Part shown: positions 55,552 to 64,000 of the stretch, one piece after another
How the letters are laid out: each line of letters begins with the position of its first letter
Numbering within the stretch: position 1 is the stretch's first letter
Assembly (NCBI RefSeq): GCF_014137975.1
Contig: NZ_JACGWZ010000001.1
Location: 1,054,001 to 1,118,000 of the forward strand
Direction: 5' to 3'
Length of the DNA stretch: 64,000 bases
Origin: Halosaccharopolyspora lacisalsi
Lineage (GTDB): Bacteria; Actinomycetota; Actinomycetes; Mycobacteriales; Pseudonocardiaceae
Position numbers and translations under genes: made by a program
The notes under the pieces: generated by a model
Databases searched by the model: none
What the model saw: only the letters and a program-made list of their open reading frames with translations
Told to the model about the DNA's origin: nothing

Positions 55552-58128
55552 CTACGCGGACTGGACCCTGATGCGCATGAACGTGATCGAGTGGGCGGGG
55601 AAGACGTGCGTGAAGGAGTTGCTCACGTCGGGCAGCGTCGACTGGCGCGGCCGGATCGGCTGTGCGTCGGCGGTGTTGACGGCGTCGGGGTCGCCCTGCA
55701 GGGTCGTCAGTCGCGCGACGGGGGAGACCCGCACCTGCCGACCGAGGTCGATGTTGCTGCGCGCCACCGCGTCCTGGGCGTTGACGACCTTGACGATGAG
55801 CTCACCGGTGTCGCGGTCGTGGGTGACCACCTGGCGGAACGGTTCGGCGATCTTGTCGTCGGTGAACTCGCCCCACTTCCGCCCGTCGAGGAAGAGGGCG
55901 ACCCGCCGCCCGCGGATCTCGATGCGCAGGTCGTACTCGCGACCGGTCTCGATGCTGGTGTCGTCTCCGACGAGCGTCCGCCGGACACCGTCGGTGGCCT
56001 TTTCCACGACGGAGCGGGTGTTTCCCCAGCCGCCGAGGTTCCACCAGTAGTAGTTGTCGGCGTCGGTGACGCCGAAGGCGACGAGAAAGCCCTCGCTGCC
56101 CGAGCGCTTCGTGGCCCTGACGTGCAGGTCGTAGTCGCTCCACGCGGAGTCGCCCGCGATGACCAGGGTGTTCTCGGCGCTGGTGTCGTGCTGGACGTAG
56201 GCGCCGTTCGAGACGCTCCAGGAGCCGCGCTCGCCGGTTTTCCGCCACTGCGACGCCTCGCCGGAGAAGTCGTCGCCGAACAGGGCGCTCCCGTCCGCGG
56301 ACGTGACCGCGACGTCGTCGTAGGCGACGCTGGTGGCCCAGGTGGACAGTCCGACCGATCCGGTGATCGGCGTGCTCGGCACGGGTGTCGACGAGGCGGT
56401 GCTGGGCACGACCTCGTCGCCGATGTTGTTCATGAACAGCTTCTGGGTCTCGTAGCTGGTCGAGCCCCACGAGGTCGCGTTGTCGAACCAGATCATGTCG
56501 GGTTCCCACTGCACGTAGTCCTCGTTGGCCAGCAGCGGTGCGTAGGAGGTGAGCCGGACGATGTCGGCGTTGCGCTCCAGTCCCGTCATGTAGGCGGCCT
56601 CGGCCAGCGAGTTGTAGAAGCGGTTGCCCTCCGATGCGTACTCGCCGAGGAAGACCTTCGGCCCCTTGCGGTCGTAGGAGTCGTAGCGGTCGTTGTTGGT
56701 CAGGAACCACTCGGGGTCGTTGTAGTAGTGCTCGTCGATCATGCCGACGTCGGCCGAGCGGCCGAGTTCCCAGGCGCGATCGAAGACCGGCCCGCTGTCG
56801 TCGGGGCCCGAGTTGCTGATCACGGTGACCTCGGGGTGCGCGGACTCGACGGCCCTCCTGAACTTCAGGAAGCGCTCGAAGTACTCGTCGACCAGGGGTT
56901 CCTCGTTGCCGATGCCGATGTGGGTGAGGCCGAACGGTTTCGGGTGACCCATCTCGGCCCGCTTGCGCCCCCACGGGGTGGTGGCCGAGCCGTTGGCGAA
57001 CTCGATCAGGTCGAGGGTGTCCCGAACGTACTGCCGCAGGAGCTCCGGGTCCTCGGTGACGTGGTTCTGGCCGCATCCGGTGACCAGTGAGGGCACGACC
57101 GGCAGCGGCATCGCGCCGATGTCCTCGGCGAACTGGAAGTACTCGTAGTAGCCGAGCCCGTAGGACTGGTTGTAGCCCCAGAAGTTGGCGTTGGTCGCCC
57201 GCCGCTCGACAGGACCGATGGTGTCCTTCCACTGGTACGAGCGCGCCCGCGGCCAGTCCGGTGCCCGGTACGGGTACATGCTGCCGGTGTTGACGATGCA
57301 GCCGCCGGGGAAGCGCAGGAAGGACGGCCGCAGCGCCGCGATCTTCTCGGCCAGGTCCCGGCGCATCCCGTTCGGCCGGTTCATGAAGGTGTCGCGGGGA
57401 AACAGCGAGACCATGTCCAGGCGGACCGTTCCGGCACCTCCGGCGGCCACGGTGAGTCTTCCCGTGGTGCTGGAGGCGCGGGCCACGAAGGTTCCGGTGT
57501 ACTTGCTCCAGCGGTCCCCGCGGAGTTCGACGCGCAGCGGCTTGGCCGCCAGCGACGCTCCGGACTCGTCCGTCGGGGACACCGTCAGCGTGGTGCCCCG
57601 GGCCTGATCGGTGCGCGCCCAGACCGAGAAGTCGTACTTCTTCCCCGATTCCAGGAACATGCCGGAGTTGTAGCCGGAGTTGACGACTCCGTAGGTCCCC
57701 GCGGCGTCACCGCTGCCGTCGAGACTCAGTCGCAGGTAGTGACGGTTGTGCTCGTTGAGTCTTTCGGCGTCGTCGACGACCTCGGCCGTGCCACTCGCCC
57801 CACCGGTCGACACGGTGCTCCACGCGGTCAGCGGGGTGTATCCGGAGTTGTCGACGGAGGAGTACTCGAACGAGCGGTTCTGGACGAGCTCCGCGTAGAG
57901 GCCGCCGTCGGCAGCGCGGTTGATGTCCTCGTAGAAGATCCCGTACATCGTGTCGCTGATCGTCGGCCCCCGGCGGGTGGGGTCGATCTTCAGCGAGTAC
58001 TCGTGCGCGCCGTTCGCGACCGCGCCGTCCGCGGCTGTCGCGGTCGAGGTTCCCAACGGCGCCAGCGCCGACGTCATGCCGAACACGGAGGCGAGGCGCA
58101 GGACGTCGCGCCGAGAAAAATCGTCCAT
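55552..58128 (-). CDS. Secreted GH51-type alpha-L-arabinofuranosidase
   Basis: 858 aa. Tat leader with SRRDVLRLASVFGMTSALAPLG. Domains: N-terminal family region with GIFYEDINRAADGGLYAELVQNRSFEY, a CBM4/9-like jelly roll (about 100-245), the catalytic barrel with acid/base Glu in IGIGNEEPLVDEYF and nucleophile Glu in KVFLGEYASEGN, an inserted LamG-like sandwich (about 590-735, LFGDDFSGEASQWRK), and the closing domain. It removes arabinofuranosyl groups from arabinan or arabinoxylan. Preceded by a 338-bp gap and followed by the two GH43 genes. Confidence 0.87.
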   Translation of the reverse strand: MDDFSRRDVLRLASVFGMTSALAPLGTSTATAADGAVANGAHEYSLKIDPTRRGPTISDTMYGIFYEDINRAADGGLYAELVQNRSFEYSSVDNSGYTPLTAWSTVSTGGASGTAEVVDDAERLNEHNRHYLRLSLDGSGDAAGTYGVVNSGYNSGMFLESGKKYDFSVWARTDQARGTTLTVSPTDESGASLAAKPLRVELRGDRWSKYTGTFVARASSTTGRLTVAAGGAGTVRLDMVSLFPRDTFMNRPNGMRRDLAEKIAALRPSFLRFPGGCIVNTGSMYPYRAPDWPRARSYQWKDTIGPVERRATNANFWGYNQSYGLGYYEYFQFAEDIGAMPLPVVPSLVTGCGQNHVTEDPELLRQYVRDTLDLIEFANGSATTPWGRKRAEMGHPKPFGLTHIGIGNEEPLVDEYFERFLKFRRAVESAHPEVTVISNSGPDDSGPVFDRAWELGRSADVGMIDEHYYNDPEWFLTNNDRYDSYDRKGPKVFLGEYASEGNRFYNSLAEAAYMTGLERNADIVRLTSYAPLLANEDYVQWEPDMIWFDNATSWGSTSYETQKLFMNNIGDEVVPSTASSTPVPSTPITGSVGLSTWATSVAYDDVAVTSADGSALFGDDFSGEASQWRKTGERGSWSVSNGAYVQHDTSAENTLVIAGDSAWSDYDLHVRATKRSGSEGFLVAFGVTDADNYYWWNLGGWGNTRSVVEKATDGVRRTLVGDDTSIETGREYDLRIEIRGRRVALFLDGRKWGEFTDDKIAEPFRQVVTHDRDTGELIVKVVNAQDAVARSNIDLGRQVRVSPVARLTTLQGDPDAVNTADAQPIRPRQSTLPDVSNSFTHVFPAHSITFMRIRVQSA

Positions 58129-58466
58129 GGCGGTACAGACCTCTTTCGACGGTGCTCATCGGTGTCCGAAGCGCCCGAACGAGGAGTCGTTCGCCGAACG
58201 CGGGCCCGTCCGCTTCGGAAGCCCGCCGCGTGCTCGTCACCGAGCTCACCTCGCCCGGCTGTGCGTTCGGTATTTCGGACGTTGTTCGGGTGTGCTTGGT
58301 ATTCTCCCGATGCTCCGCCGTGTCGCAGCCCCCAAACGGGCTAACTTTCGACATTCGTGTCCGTTTTCCGCCCGGCCGTGGTAGTACCGACCGCCCGGCC
58401 GCGCCTCCTCGCGGGACCGGCTCCCGCCCGCGCCGTCGGGCGGTCGGTGGTCATCGCTGTTGCCGG
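58129..58466. other. Gap upstream of GH51 gene
   Basis: 338 bp without a gene. It holds AT-richer patches (TATTTCGGACGTTGTTCGG at about 58270 and AACTTTCGACATTCG at about 58342). These look like promoter and operator DNA for the arabinofuranosidase, but no complete palindrome was found. Confidence 0.4.
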
Positions 58467-58844
58467 TCATCCCTGTTGCCGGGGAGCGATCCGGAAGTCG
58501 GCGACCCGGATCGGCGAGGGAGTCGTGCCCGAGGAGCGCTGCTGGTACATGACCGAGAAGGTGCCGTAGGTGGTGATCCGCACGGAGTCGACGAGGACCT
58601 CGCCGAAGGCGCCGAGCTCACGGGCGTCGAAACGCGGGGTCCAGTCGGTCCACCCGCTGGCCCGGGACGCGGTGAGGATGCGTCCGCGCGGCATGACGAC
58701 GTGAGCGTTGTCGTGGCGGTCGAAGACCAGCCGGGAGCGGCCGAAGGCGTTCAGCGGTACCGGCAGCCGGGTCCCGTGCCAGCGACCGGCGGAGTCCCGG
58801 TACTGGTGGTACCGATTTTGTAGCTGCTTCACCTGCGAAAACAA
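58467..58844 (-). pseudogene. C-terminal fragment of a BNR_4-type protein
   Basis: A frame of about 125 residues starts at TTG 58844. From residue about 11 onward (NRYHQYRDSAGRWHGTRLPVPLNAFGRSRLVFDRHDNAHVVMPRG) it follows the C-terminal end of BNR_4 (BNR repeat-containing) proteins, often found beside pectin and rhamnogalacturonan genes. Those are about 400 residues or more. The first two thirds are absent here, and the DNA beyond 58844 does not continue the homology in any frame, so this looks like a truncated gene. No ribosome site for the TTG is visible. Confidence 0.6.
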
Positions 58845-59501
58845 TGGCGCGTGGTGCGTGGGTCAGCACCAAGTCGGCACGGTCGATCCTGGTCAGCACC
58901 GACCGGCCGCAACGCATCCTGCGTGCGTCTGTCGCATTCGCTCGGAAGCGTCCCCGTTACGCCCGGACGCGTGTTTCGTCGAGAAGTTCTTCGCTGCGCA
59001 GAGCCTCGCCGTGGTCGATCTCCATGCGGTTGGCGATCGCGCACGGACAGATCAGGATGCCGGCGAGTTCTTCGTCCACGGTCCGCGAACCCGCGCTCGA
59101 TCTCCGTGCTGGAGACGTGGTGTCGGAGATCGGAGGGCGTCGCACCGTTCGACGGTGGTTCCCCCGGCCCTCCTGGCGTGATGAGTGGATGACGCGCTCT
59201 ATCCGGCCCGCTGCCACTGCACCCTCGCGGCGCGGACTCGAACCCCGAAGGGCTGCAGCGAGGCCGACCGAGCCTCTGCGGAGGTGTGCGGAGCGTTGGA
59301 CCCTCCCAAGGAGAGCGTCCCCGACGTCGTAGCGCGTGCTGCGATGGACTGACGCCGGCCAGGCCTGGTAAGGCCCTGCACGAGGGAGTGGGCGACGGCC
59401 TCGCCGGGTCGTCACGACCACGTGTGGACCCCCACTCCGCTCTCGCGGCGAAGTGGGGGTTTTGCGCTTGGGGAGGTGCTGAGGCTTTCGCAGGTACACG
59501 C
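58845..59501. other. Gene-poor scar between BNR fragment and GH88
   Basis: About 650 bp without a believable gene. It carries a tRNA-like T-loop piece (ACTCGAACCCC at about 59236) with no cloverleaf. On the minus strand a short stretch near 58957-59110 reads like a protein C-terminus (ICPCAIANRMEIDHGEALRSEELLDETRVRA) but has no start. A terminator with a T-run follows at 59428. This is probably decayed DNA from a lost gene or element. Confidence 0.5.
59428..59463 (+). terminator. Orphan plus-strand terminator
   Basis: ACCCCCACT / AGTGGGGGT (59428-59436 / 59452-59460) with an inner CGC-GCG hairpin and TTTT at 59460-59463. No plus-strand gene precedes it for over 20 kb except remnants, so it may be left over from a lost gene. 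Confidence 0.65.
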
Positions 59502-60692
59502 CTACGCCGTGGCCAGGTAGCGGCGGGCTGCCTCGGGATGCACGTGCCGGAGCAGCGCCTCGGCGTAGTAGTAGTCGCCGTAGGGCAGCGACACCTCGAC
59601 GCCCCGCTCCTCGGGGCGGTTGCTCGTCCCCCTGCCGAGCGCTCCTTCGGCCCGCTCGGAGCCCGCGGTCGAGCAGGTCGCCTCCAGCGCCGTCAGGATC
59701 TCCACCGCCGTGTCGCGATACCTCGCCTCGCCGCTCACCGCCGCCAGGTCCAGCAGGCCACAGGCGGCCACAGCTCCGGCCGAGGAGTCCTTGACGTCGT
59801 GCGGGGCGTACGGCGAGCGGTAGTCCCACACCGGGACCCGATCCGCGGTCAGGTTCCGCACGAGGTGATCGGCCACCCGTGCGGCCACGTCGAGGAACCT
59901 CCGCTCGCCGGTACGGCGGAAGACGGTGGTGAATCCGTGGACCGCCCACGACTGTCCCCGCGACCAGCAGGACGTGGCGCTGTACCCCTGGGCCGTACGC
60001 TGCCGGATCGGTCGTCCGCTGGCCGGGTCGAACTCGAAGACGTGGCATGTCGATCCGTCCTCGCGGACGAGGTGGCGTGCCGTGGTGTCGGCGTGCGCCG
60101 TGGCGATATCGGCGTACCGCCGCCGTCCGGTCCGCTCCGCGGCGAACAGCAGCAGATCGAGGTTCATCATCGTGTCGACGATCACCCAGCCCGCCCGGTG
60201 GGGATCGTCGAGCGCGCCCCAGGCCCGCAGGAACCGGCCGCGCTCGTTGTAGCGCTCGGTCAGCGTCTCCGCCGCCGTCAGCGCGCCGTCCGACCAGCCC
60301 CGGTCACCCGTGACGCGCCACGCCGTGACCCAGGACGGCGAGAACAGGAAACCGAGATCGTGCGTGGAGGTGTCGGTCCTGCGCGCCTCCAGGCCGGCGG
60401 CTGAGCGCCGCGCACGGCGCCCCAGTTCGGCGTTTCCGGTGTGCAGCTGTGCGATCCACAGCTGTCCGGGCCAGAAACCACCGACCCAGCCTCCGTCGTC
60501 GTTGTAGACCCACTTCTCGAACTCGGTCCGCTCCGGATACCCGGTGACCTCGGGAGCCAGGGCACGGATCCGCTCGACGCTGAAGTCCAGCGCCGCCGCG
60601 AAATCGGCGGGCCGCGCCGAGGCCGTTCGCGGTAGGGCCACGGTCGCCGCCCCCGAGGAGGCGGCGGCGAGCAGGGATCGGCGAGTGACCAT
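59502..60692 (-). CDS. GH88 unsaturated uronyl hydrolase
   Basis: 396 aa from ATG 60692 with GAGGAG upstream. Tat-type leader VTRRSLLAAASSGAATVALPRTASA. The alpha/alpha barrel follows GH88: YNDDGGWVGGFWPGQLWIAQLHTGN, the conserved Asp in STHDLGFLFSPSW, VIVDTMMNLDLLLFAA with the second Asp, and SCWSRGQSWAVHGFT. Such enzymes remove 4,5-unsaturated glucuronate or galacturonate made by polysaccharide lyases. It is next to LctP, KduI and KduD, which handle the product 5-keto-4-deoxyuronate. Confidence 0.85.
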   Translation of the reverse strand: MVTRRSLLAAASSGAATVALPRTASARPADFAAALDFSVERIRALAPEVTGYPERTEFEKWVYNDDGGWVGGFWPGQLWIAQLHTGNAELGRRARRSAAGLEARRTDTSTHDLGFLFSPSWVTAWRVTGDRGWSDGALTAAETLTERYNERGRFLRAWGALDDPHRAGWVIVDTMMNLDLLLFAAERTGRRRYADIATAHADTTARHLVREDGSTCHVFEFDPASGRPIRQRTAQGYSATSCWSRGQSWAVHGFTTVFRRTGERRFLDVAARVADHLVRNLTADRVPVWDYRSPYAPHDVKDSSAGAVAACGLLDLAAVSGEARYRDTAVEILTALEATCSTAGSERAEGALGRGTSNRPEERGVEVSLPYGDYYYAEALLRHVHPEAARRYLATA

Positions 60693-60709
60693 TTCGCTCC
60701 TCTCGATCA

Positions 60710-62329
60710 TCACGGCACCATCCAGCCCAGGGCCGGGGTGGACTGCAGGAACACCAGGACGCACACGGCCAGCAGCAACAGCAGGCTCCAGCCGAAGATG
60801 CGGCGGAACAGCACGCCCTCCTGGCCGACCAGGCCGACCGCTGCGGTACCGACGGCCAGGTTCTGCGGTGAGATCATCTTGGCCATCACGCCGCCGGAGG
60901 AGTTCGCCGCGCCCAGCAGGACGGGATCGGCGCCGATCTGGGTGGCTGTCGTGGTCTGCAACTTGCCGAACAGCGCGTTCGCGCCCGCGTCGGTGCCGGT
61001 GATCGTGACGCCGAACCAGCCGACGATCGGCGACAGGAACGCGAAGAACGACCCGGTGGTGGCCAGCCACGCTCCCAGCGTGGAGATCTGCCCGGACAGG
61101 TTCATGACGTAGGACAGCGCGAACACCGCCAGGATCGCCAGGATCGCCCAGCCGAACTGACGCACGGTCCGGCCCCACACCAGCGCCGCGTCGCCGGGGG
61201 CGACGCGCAGGAACGGAAGGGACAGCAGCCCGGAGAGCAACAGCAGGGTTCCGGTCGCGGATCCGATGGCGAACTCGTAGTCGGTGCTGACCTCCGCACC
61301 CGTGGTCGAGACGACGTCCAGACCCGGCCAGGCGAAAGTGGTGCCGACGGCCTCCAGCGGAGCTCGGAGCGCGTCGAACTGCACCAGCGAGAAGACCAGG
61401 ATGATGATCGTGTACGGGGCGAAGGCGCGCAGGACCTCCGAGCGGGAGTCCCGGGTGGGATCGGGTTCCTCGACCGCACCGCCGCCACCGGCGATCGCCG
61501 CCGCGGTCACGGGCTCACCCGCGGGGCTCCATATCCGGAGCAGCAGCAACAACGCGGCTGCCGAGGCGACCGCGGCGACGATGTCGGCGAGCTGATAGGC
61601 CAGGATCGACGTCACGAACTGTGCCACCGCGAACGTCACACCACCGACGAGGGCACCCGGCCAGGCCTGGCGCAGCCCACGCTTGCCGTCGGCCACGTAC
61701 AGCAGCACGAACGGGACCGCGATCGCCAGCAGCGAGACCTGCCGCCCGGCCATCGCTCCGAACTCCCCGGCGGGAAGACCGGTGACCTCGCCGAGCACCG
61801 TGATCGGGTTGCCCATGCCCCCGAAGGCCACCGGCGCGGTGTTGGCGATCAGCGCCAGCGTCGCCGCCTTCAACGGCCGCACGCCCAGCGCGATGAGCAT
61901 CACCGAGCAGATCGCGACCGGACCGCCGCCTCCCGCCAGCGCTTCCAGCAGCGCACCGAAGGAGAAAGCGATGACGATCGCCTGTATTCGAATGTCCTCC
62001 CCGACGGAGGAGAACGCCCGCCGCAGCACCGAGAAGTGGCCACTATGGACGGTCAGGTTGTAGATCCAGATGGCGTTGAAGGTCAGCCACAGGATGAGCA
62101 GCACGCTCTGCGCCGCGCCGTAGAGCCCCGCGTTGATCGCCATGAGCGGCGGCATCCCGTACACGCCGACGGCGATCAACAACGAGACCCCGAAAGTCGC
62201 GACACCGGCCCAGTGCGCTTTCCACCGGAACAGTCCCAGCAGTCCCAGCAGGACGAGCAGGGGGGACAGGGCCAATAGGGCCGATAGCAGTAATGATCCG
62301 GTCGGATCCGATTCCTGGTGGTAGGGCAC
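60710..62329 (-). CDS. LctP-family permease, candidate uronate transporter
   Basis: 539 aa from GTG 62329, chosen for GGAGG six bases upstream. Around twelve to fourteen transmembrane helices. Family marks of L-lactate permease are LWLTFNAIWIYNLTVHSG, FSFGALLEALAGGGGPVAICSVMLIALG, TAPVAFGGMGNPI, FLSPIVGWFGVTITGTDAGANALFGKLQ and ANSSGGVMAKMISPQNLAVG. Classic LctP carries lactate or glycolate, but here the gene is followed 18 bp later by GH88 and is divergent from kduI, so a uronate substrate is likely. Experimental support is absent. Confidence 0.75.
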   Translation of the reverse strand: MPYHQESDPTGSLLLSALLALSPLLVLLGLLGLFRWKAHWAGVATFGVSLLIAVGVYGMPPLMAINAGLYGAAQSVLLILWLTFNAIWIYNLTVHSGHFSVLRRAFSSVGEDIRIQAIVIAFSFGALLEALAGGGGPVAICSVMLIALGVRPLKAATLALIANTAPVAFGGMGNPITVLGEVTGLPAGEFGAMAGRQVSLLAIAVPFVLLYVADGKRGLRQAWPGALVGGVTFAVAQFVTSILAYQLADIVAAVASAAALLLLLRIWSPAGEPVTAAAIAGGGGAVEEPDPTRDSRSEVLRAFAPYTIIILVFSLVQFDALRAPLEAVGTTFAWPGLDVVSTTGAEVSTDYEFAIGSATGTLLLLSGLLSLPFLRVAPGDAALVWGRTVRQFGWAILAILAVFALSYVMNLSGQISTLGAWLATTGSFFAFLSPIVGWFGVTITGTDAGANALFGKLQTTTATQIGADPVLLGAANSSGGVMAKMISPQNLAVGTAAVGLVGQEGVLFRRIFGWSLLLLLAVCVLVFLQSTPALGWMVP

Positions 62330-62374
62330 GACGACCTCCGAATCCCCCGAATGGCGGTTGTTCCGAAAAACAGA

Positions 62375-62405
62375 ACGATGTTCCATATTCCGTGACAAAC
62401 ATCGT
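62375..62405. promoter_or_regulatory. Inverted repeat in lctP / kduI divergent region
   Basis: ACGATGTT and AACATCGT, perfect 8-bp arms, are separated by 15 bp containing CCATATTCCG. It is central in the 144-bp region, and probably an operator shared by both directions. Confidence 0.5.
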
Positions 62406-62473
62406 GGCGCGGTTCACAACGAAGCGCTATAGACCGCATGGACGAATCCCGACTCCGCCGAAGGGACAGCGAC

Positions 62474-63295
62474 ATGGACGTCAGGCACCCCACGCACCCC
62501 ACCCAGATCCCGACCTGCGACACCGAGGCGATCCGCGGGCACTACCTCGTCGAGGACCTCTTCGTGCCGGGAGAGATCCGCACGGTCTACTCCCACCAGG
62601 ACCGCATCGTCCTCGGCGGTGCCGTGCCGGAACCGGGATCCCCACTGGAACTGACCGCCGAACCACCCCTGCGCAGCGAGTACTTCTGCGAGCACCGGGA
62701 ACTCGGGGTGCTCGCGCTCGGCGGGGGGACGGTGACCGTCGACGGCGACACCCACGAGCTCGAGCACCGCGACTGCCTCTACATCGGCCGCGGCGCGACC
62801 TCGGTGTCGTTCGCCGGTGACGAAGGCGCCCGGTTCTACCTGGCCTCCGCGCAGGCCCACACCGCGTACCCGACCCGCGTGGCCCGCCACGCGGACACGA
62901 CCCCGGCCAAGCTCGGCGACCCCGCGACCGCCAACGTGCGCGAACTCCGCAAGTACGTCCACCCCGACGGAATCCGTTCCTGCGAGCTCGTCATGGGCGT
63001 CACCGAACTCGCCGAGGGCAGCATCTGGAACACCATGCCCTGCCACACCCACGACCGGCGCACCGAGTGCTACCTCTACTTCGACCTCCCGGCCGAGCAC
63101 CGCGTGATCCACCTGCTCGGCCGACCCCGCGAAACCCGCCACATGGTCGTGAGCAACGAACAGGCCGTGATCTCGCCGAGCTGGTCGATCCACAGCGGAG
63201 CGGGCACCCACAGCTACGGTTTCGTGTGGGCGATGGCCGGGGAGAACCAGTCGTTCGGCGACATGGACCACGTCGCGATCGACGACCTGCGCTGA
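62474..63295 (+). CDS. kduI: 5-dehydro-4-deoxy-D-glucuronate isomerase
   Basis: 273 aa from ATG 62474 (AAGGGA upstream; ATG 62438 adds 12 residues). Double-cupin fold with zinc ligands in PCHTHDRRTECYLYFDL (two His and a Glu) and a His in WSIHSGAGTHSYGF. The opening TEAIRGHYLVEDLFVPGEIRTVYSHQDRIVLGGAVP and GRPRETRHMVVSNEQAVISPSWSIHSG are diagnostic. It converts 5-keto-4-deoxyuronate to 2,5-diketo-3-deoxygluconate for KduD. Followed by kduD with a 28-bp gap. Confidence 0.92.
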   Translation: MDVRHPTHPTQIPTCDTEAIRGHYLVEDLFVPGEIRTVYSHQDRIVLGGAVPEPGSPLELTAEPPLRSEYFCEHRELGVLALGGGTVTVDGDTHELEHRDCLYIGRGATSVSFAGDEGARFYLASAQAHTAYPTRVARHADTTPAKLGDPATANVRELRKYVHPDGIRSCELVMGVTELAEGSIWNTMPCHTHDRRTECYLYFDLPAEHRVIHLLGRPRETRHMVVSNEQAVISPSWSIHSGAGTHSYGFVWAMAGENQSFGDMDHVAIDDLR

Positions 63296-63323
63296 CCACC
63301 GCTGACCACGAGGCATCATCGAG

Positions 63324-64000
63324 ATGAGTACCGAACTGTTTTCCCTGCGCGGACGGACCGCCCTGGTGACGGGTGCGCGCACCGGCATCGGACGGGCCGT
63401 CGCGCTCGGCCTGGCCACCGCCGGCGCCGACCTGGTCCTGCTCGGACACAACGACGACCTCGACGAGGTCACCGCCGAAGCCCGCGCCCTCGGCAGCACG
63501 GTGCGGCAGGTCGTCGCCGACCTCACCGACACCGAACGCGCGCGTGAACTGCTGGAACCCGTCGTCGCCGAGCACGAGATCGACGTGCTGGTCAACAACG
63601 CCGGAACCATTCACCGCGAACCCGCCGCCGACGTCGACTACGCCGACTGGCGCCGAGTGCTCGGGATCAACACCGACTCGGTGTTCGCCCTCAGCCAGCT
63701 CGTGGGGTCGGGGATGGTCGACCGCGGCCACGGCAGGATCATCAACATCGCGTCGTTGCTGTCGTTCCAGGGCGGCGTGGGCGTCCCCGCCTACGCCGCC
63801 TCCAAGCACGCCGTGGCGGGCCTGACCAAGTCGCTGGCCAACGAGTGGGGGCCGCACGGCGTGCGGGTCAACGCGATCGCTCCCGGTTACATCGCCACCG
63901 ACAACACCAGCGCCCTGCGCGCCGACCCCACTCGTGAAGCCGAGATCAGGTCGCGCATTCCCGCCGGCCACTGGGGCGCTCCCGACGACCTCGCCGGAGC
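63324..64000 (+). CDS. kduD: 2-dehydro-3-deoxy-D-gluconate 5-dehydrogenase (3' partial)
   Basis: The frame runs off the window after about 225 residues; the family length is about 250. SDR motifs are complete: cofactor TGARTGIG at about 17-24, NNAG at about 90-93, catalytic Ser in IINIASLLSFQGG and YAASK with the catalytic Tyr and Lys, then NAIAPGYIATDNT. It reduces 2,5-diketo-3-deoxygluconate to 2-keto-3-deoxygluconate with NAD(P)H. Together with KduI this supports the assignment as KduD over gluconate 5-dehydrogenase. Confidence 0.88.
   Translation, partial: MSTELFSLRGRTALVTGARTGIGRAVALGLATAGADLVLLGHNDDLDEVTAEARALGSTVRQVVADLTDTERARELLEPVVAEHEIDVLVNNAGTIHREPAADVDYADWRRVLGINTDSVFALSQLVGSGMVDRGHGRIINIASLLSFQGGVGVPAYAASKHAVAGLTKSLANEWGPHGVRVNAIAPGYIATDNTSALRADPTREAEIRSRIPAGHWGAPDDLAG

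Noticed and set aside
59215-59300. tRNA gene suggested by TCGAACCCC / GGTTCGAGTCC near 59236
   Set aside because: The T-loop-like segment cannot form a correct 5-bp T-stem and no acceptor stem, D-arm or anticodon arm could be drawn.
58957-60048. A 363-residue minus-strand frame overlapping the GH88 gene
   Set aside because: Most of it is the out-of-frame shadow of GH88; only the last 40 residues look protein-like, and they lack a start.

Overview
The window is high-GC DNA from an actinobacterium. It carries rbpA, adjacent lnt and ppm1 genes of the kind that make mycolic-acid-group and related lipoproteins and polyprenyl-phosphomannose, an Eis-type acetyltransferase, a mycothiol-type arsenate reductase, DUF1707, FxsA and DUF4333 proteins, many GTG/TTG starts and Tat leaders. 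The style fits the Pseudonocardiales (Actinopolyspora or Saccharopolyspora-like), but no species-level marker is present.

Layout. 1-3 kb: a DUF4333 protein (5' end outside the window), an Eis-like acetyltransferase, a stand-alone 5'-3' exonuclease and a small Cys-rich protein. 3.0-8.7 kb: a compact fructan/fructose operon, fruR-fruK-IIA-IIBC-HPr-GH32, closed by a strong hairpin. A Tat-exported fructanase frees fructose, the PTS imports it as fructose-1-phosphate, and FruK makes fructose-1,6-bisphosphate. 8.7-25.5 kb: mostly housekeeping genes: a 5'-truncated MFS gene, M24 peptidase/Lrp, SGNH hydrolase, FxsA, amidohydrolase, DUF1707, Lnt-Ppm1, RbpA with a sigR-like promoter, Atg22-type MFS, GDPD, a small zinc-type protein, VOC, and a TetR/DrrA/DrrB-like exporter operon.

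25.6-46.9 kb: a xylan and uronate region. It holds GH3 xylosidase, a sugar porter, a sodium:solute symporter, glucuronate isomerase, a LacI regulator, xylB, xylA, a ROK-type xylR, a GH115 alpha-glucuronidase and a polyol dehydrogenase. It is interrupted by an arsenic cassette (arsC-acr3-arsR, divergent arsI/cadI) and an orphan iron-siderophore binding lipoprotein behind an IdeR-type iron box. The parts fit together: GH115 and GH3 strip glucuronate and xylose from glucuronoxylan, porters import them, and UxaC or XylA/XylB start catabolism.

47-52.8 kb: VOC/AraC pair, EthA-like Baeyer-Villiger monooxygenase divergent from a TetR gene, IclR, and a short MetE-like methyltransferase behind an IclR-like palindrome. 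52.9-64 kb: an arabinan and pectin region: exo-arabinofuranosidase GH43+CBM42, endo-arabinanase GH43, GH51 arabinofuranosidase, a broken BNR-type gene and a gene-poor scar, then GH88 unsaturated uronyl hydrolase, an LctP-family permease, KduI and KduD (cut by the window end). This last set is a pathway for unsaturated uronides, and the LctP-type permease is a candidate uronate importer. I saw no CRISPR array, rRNA, convincing tRNA or intact transposase.
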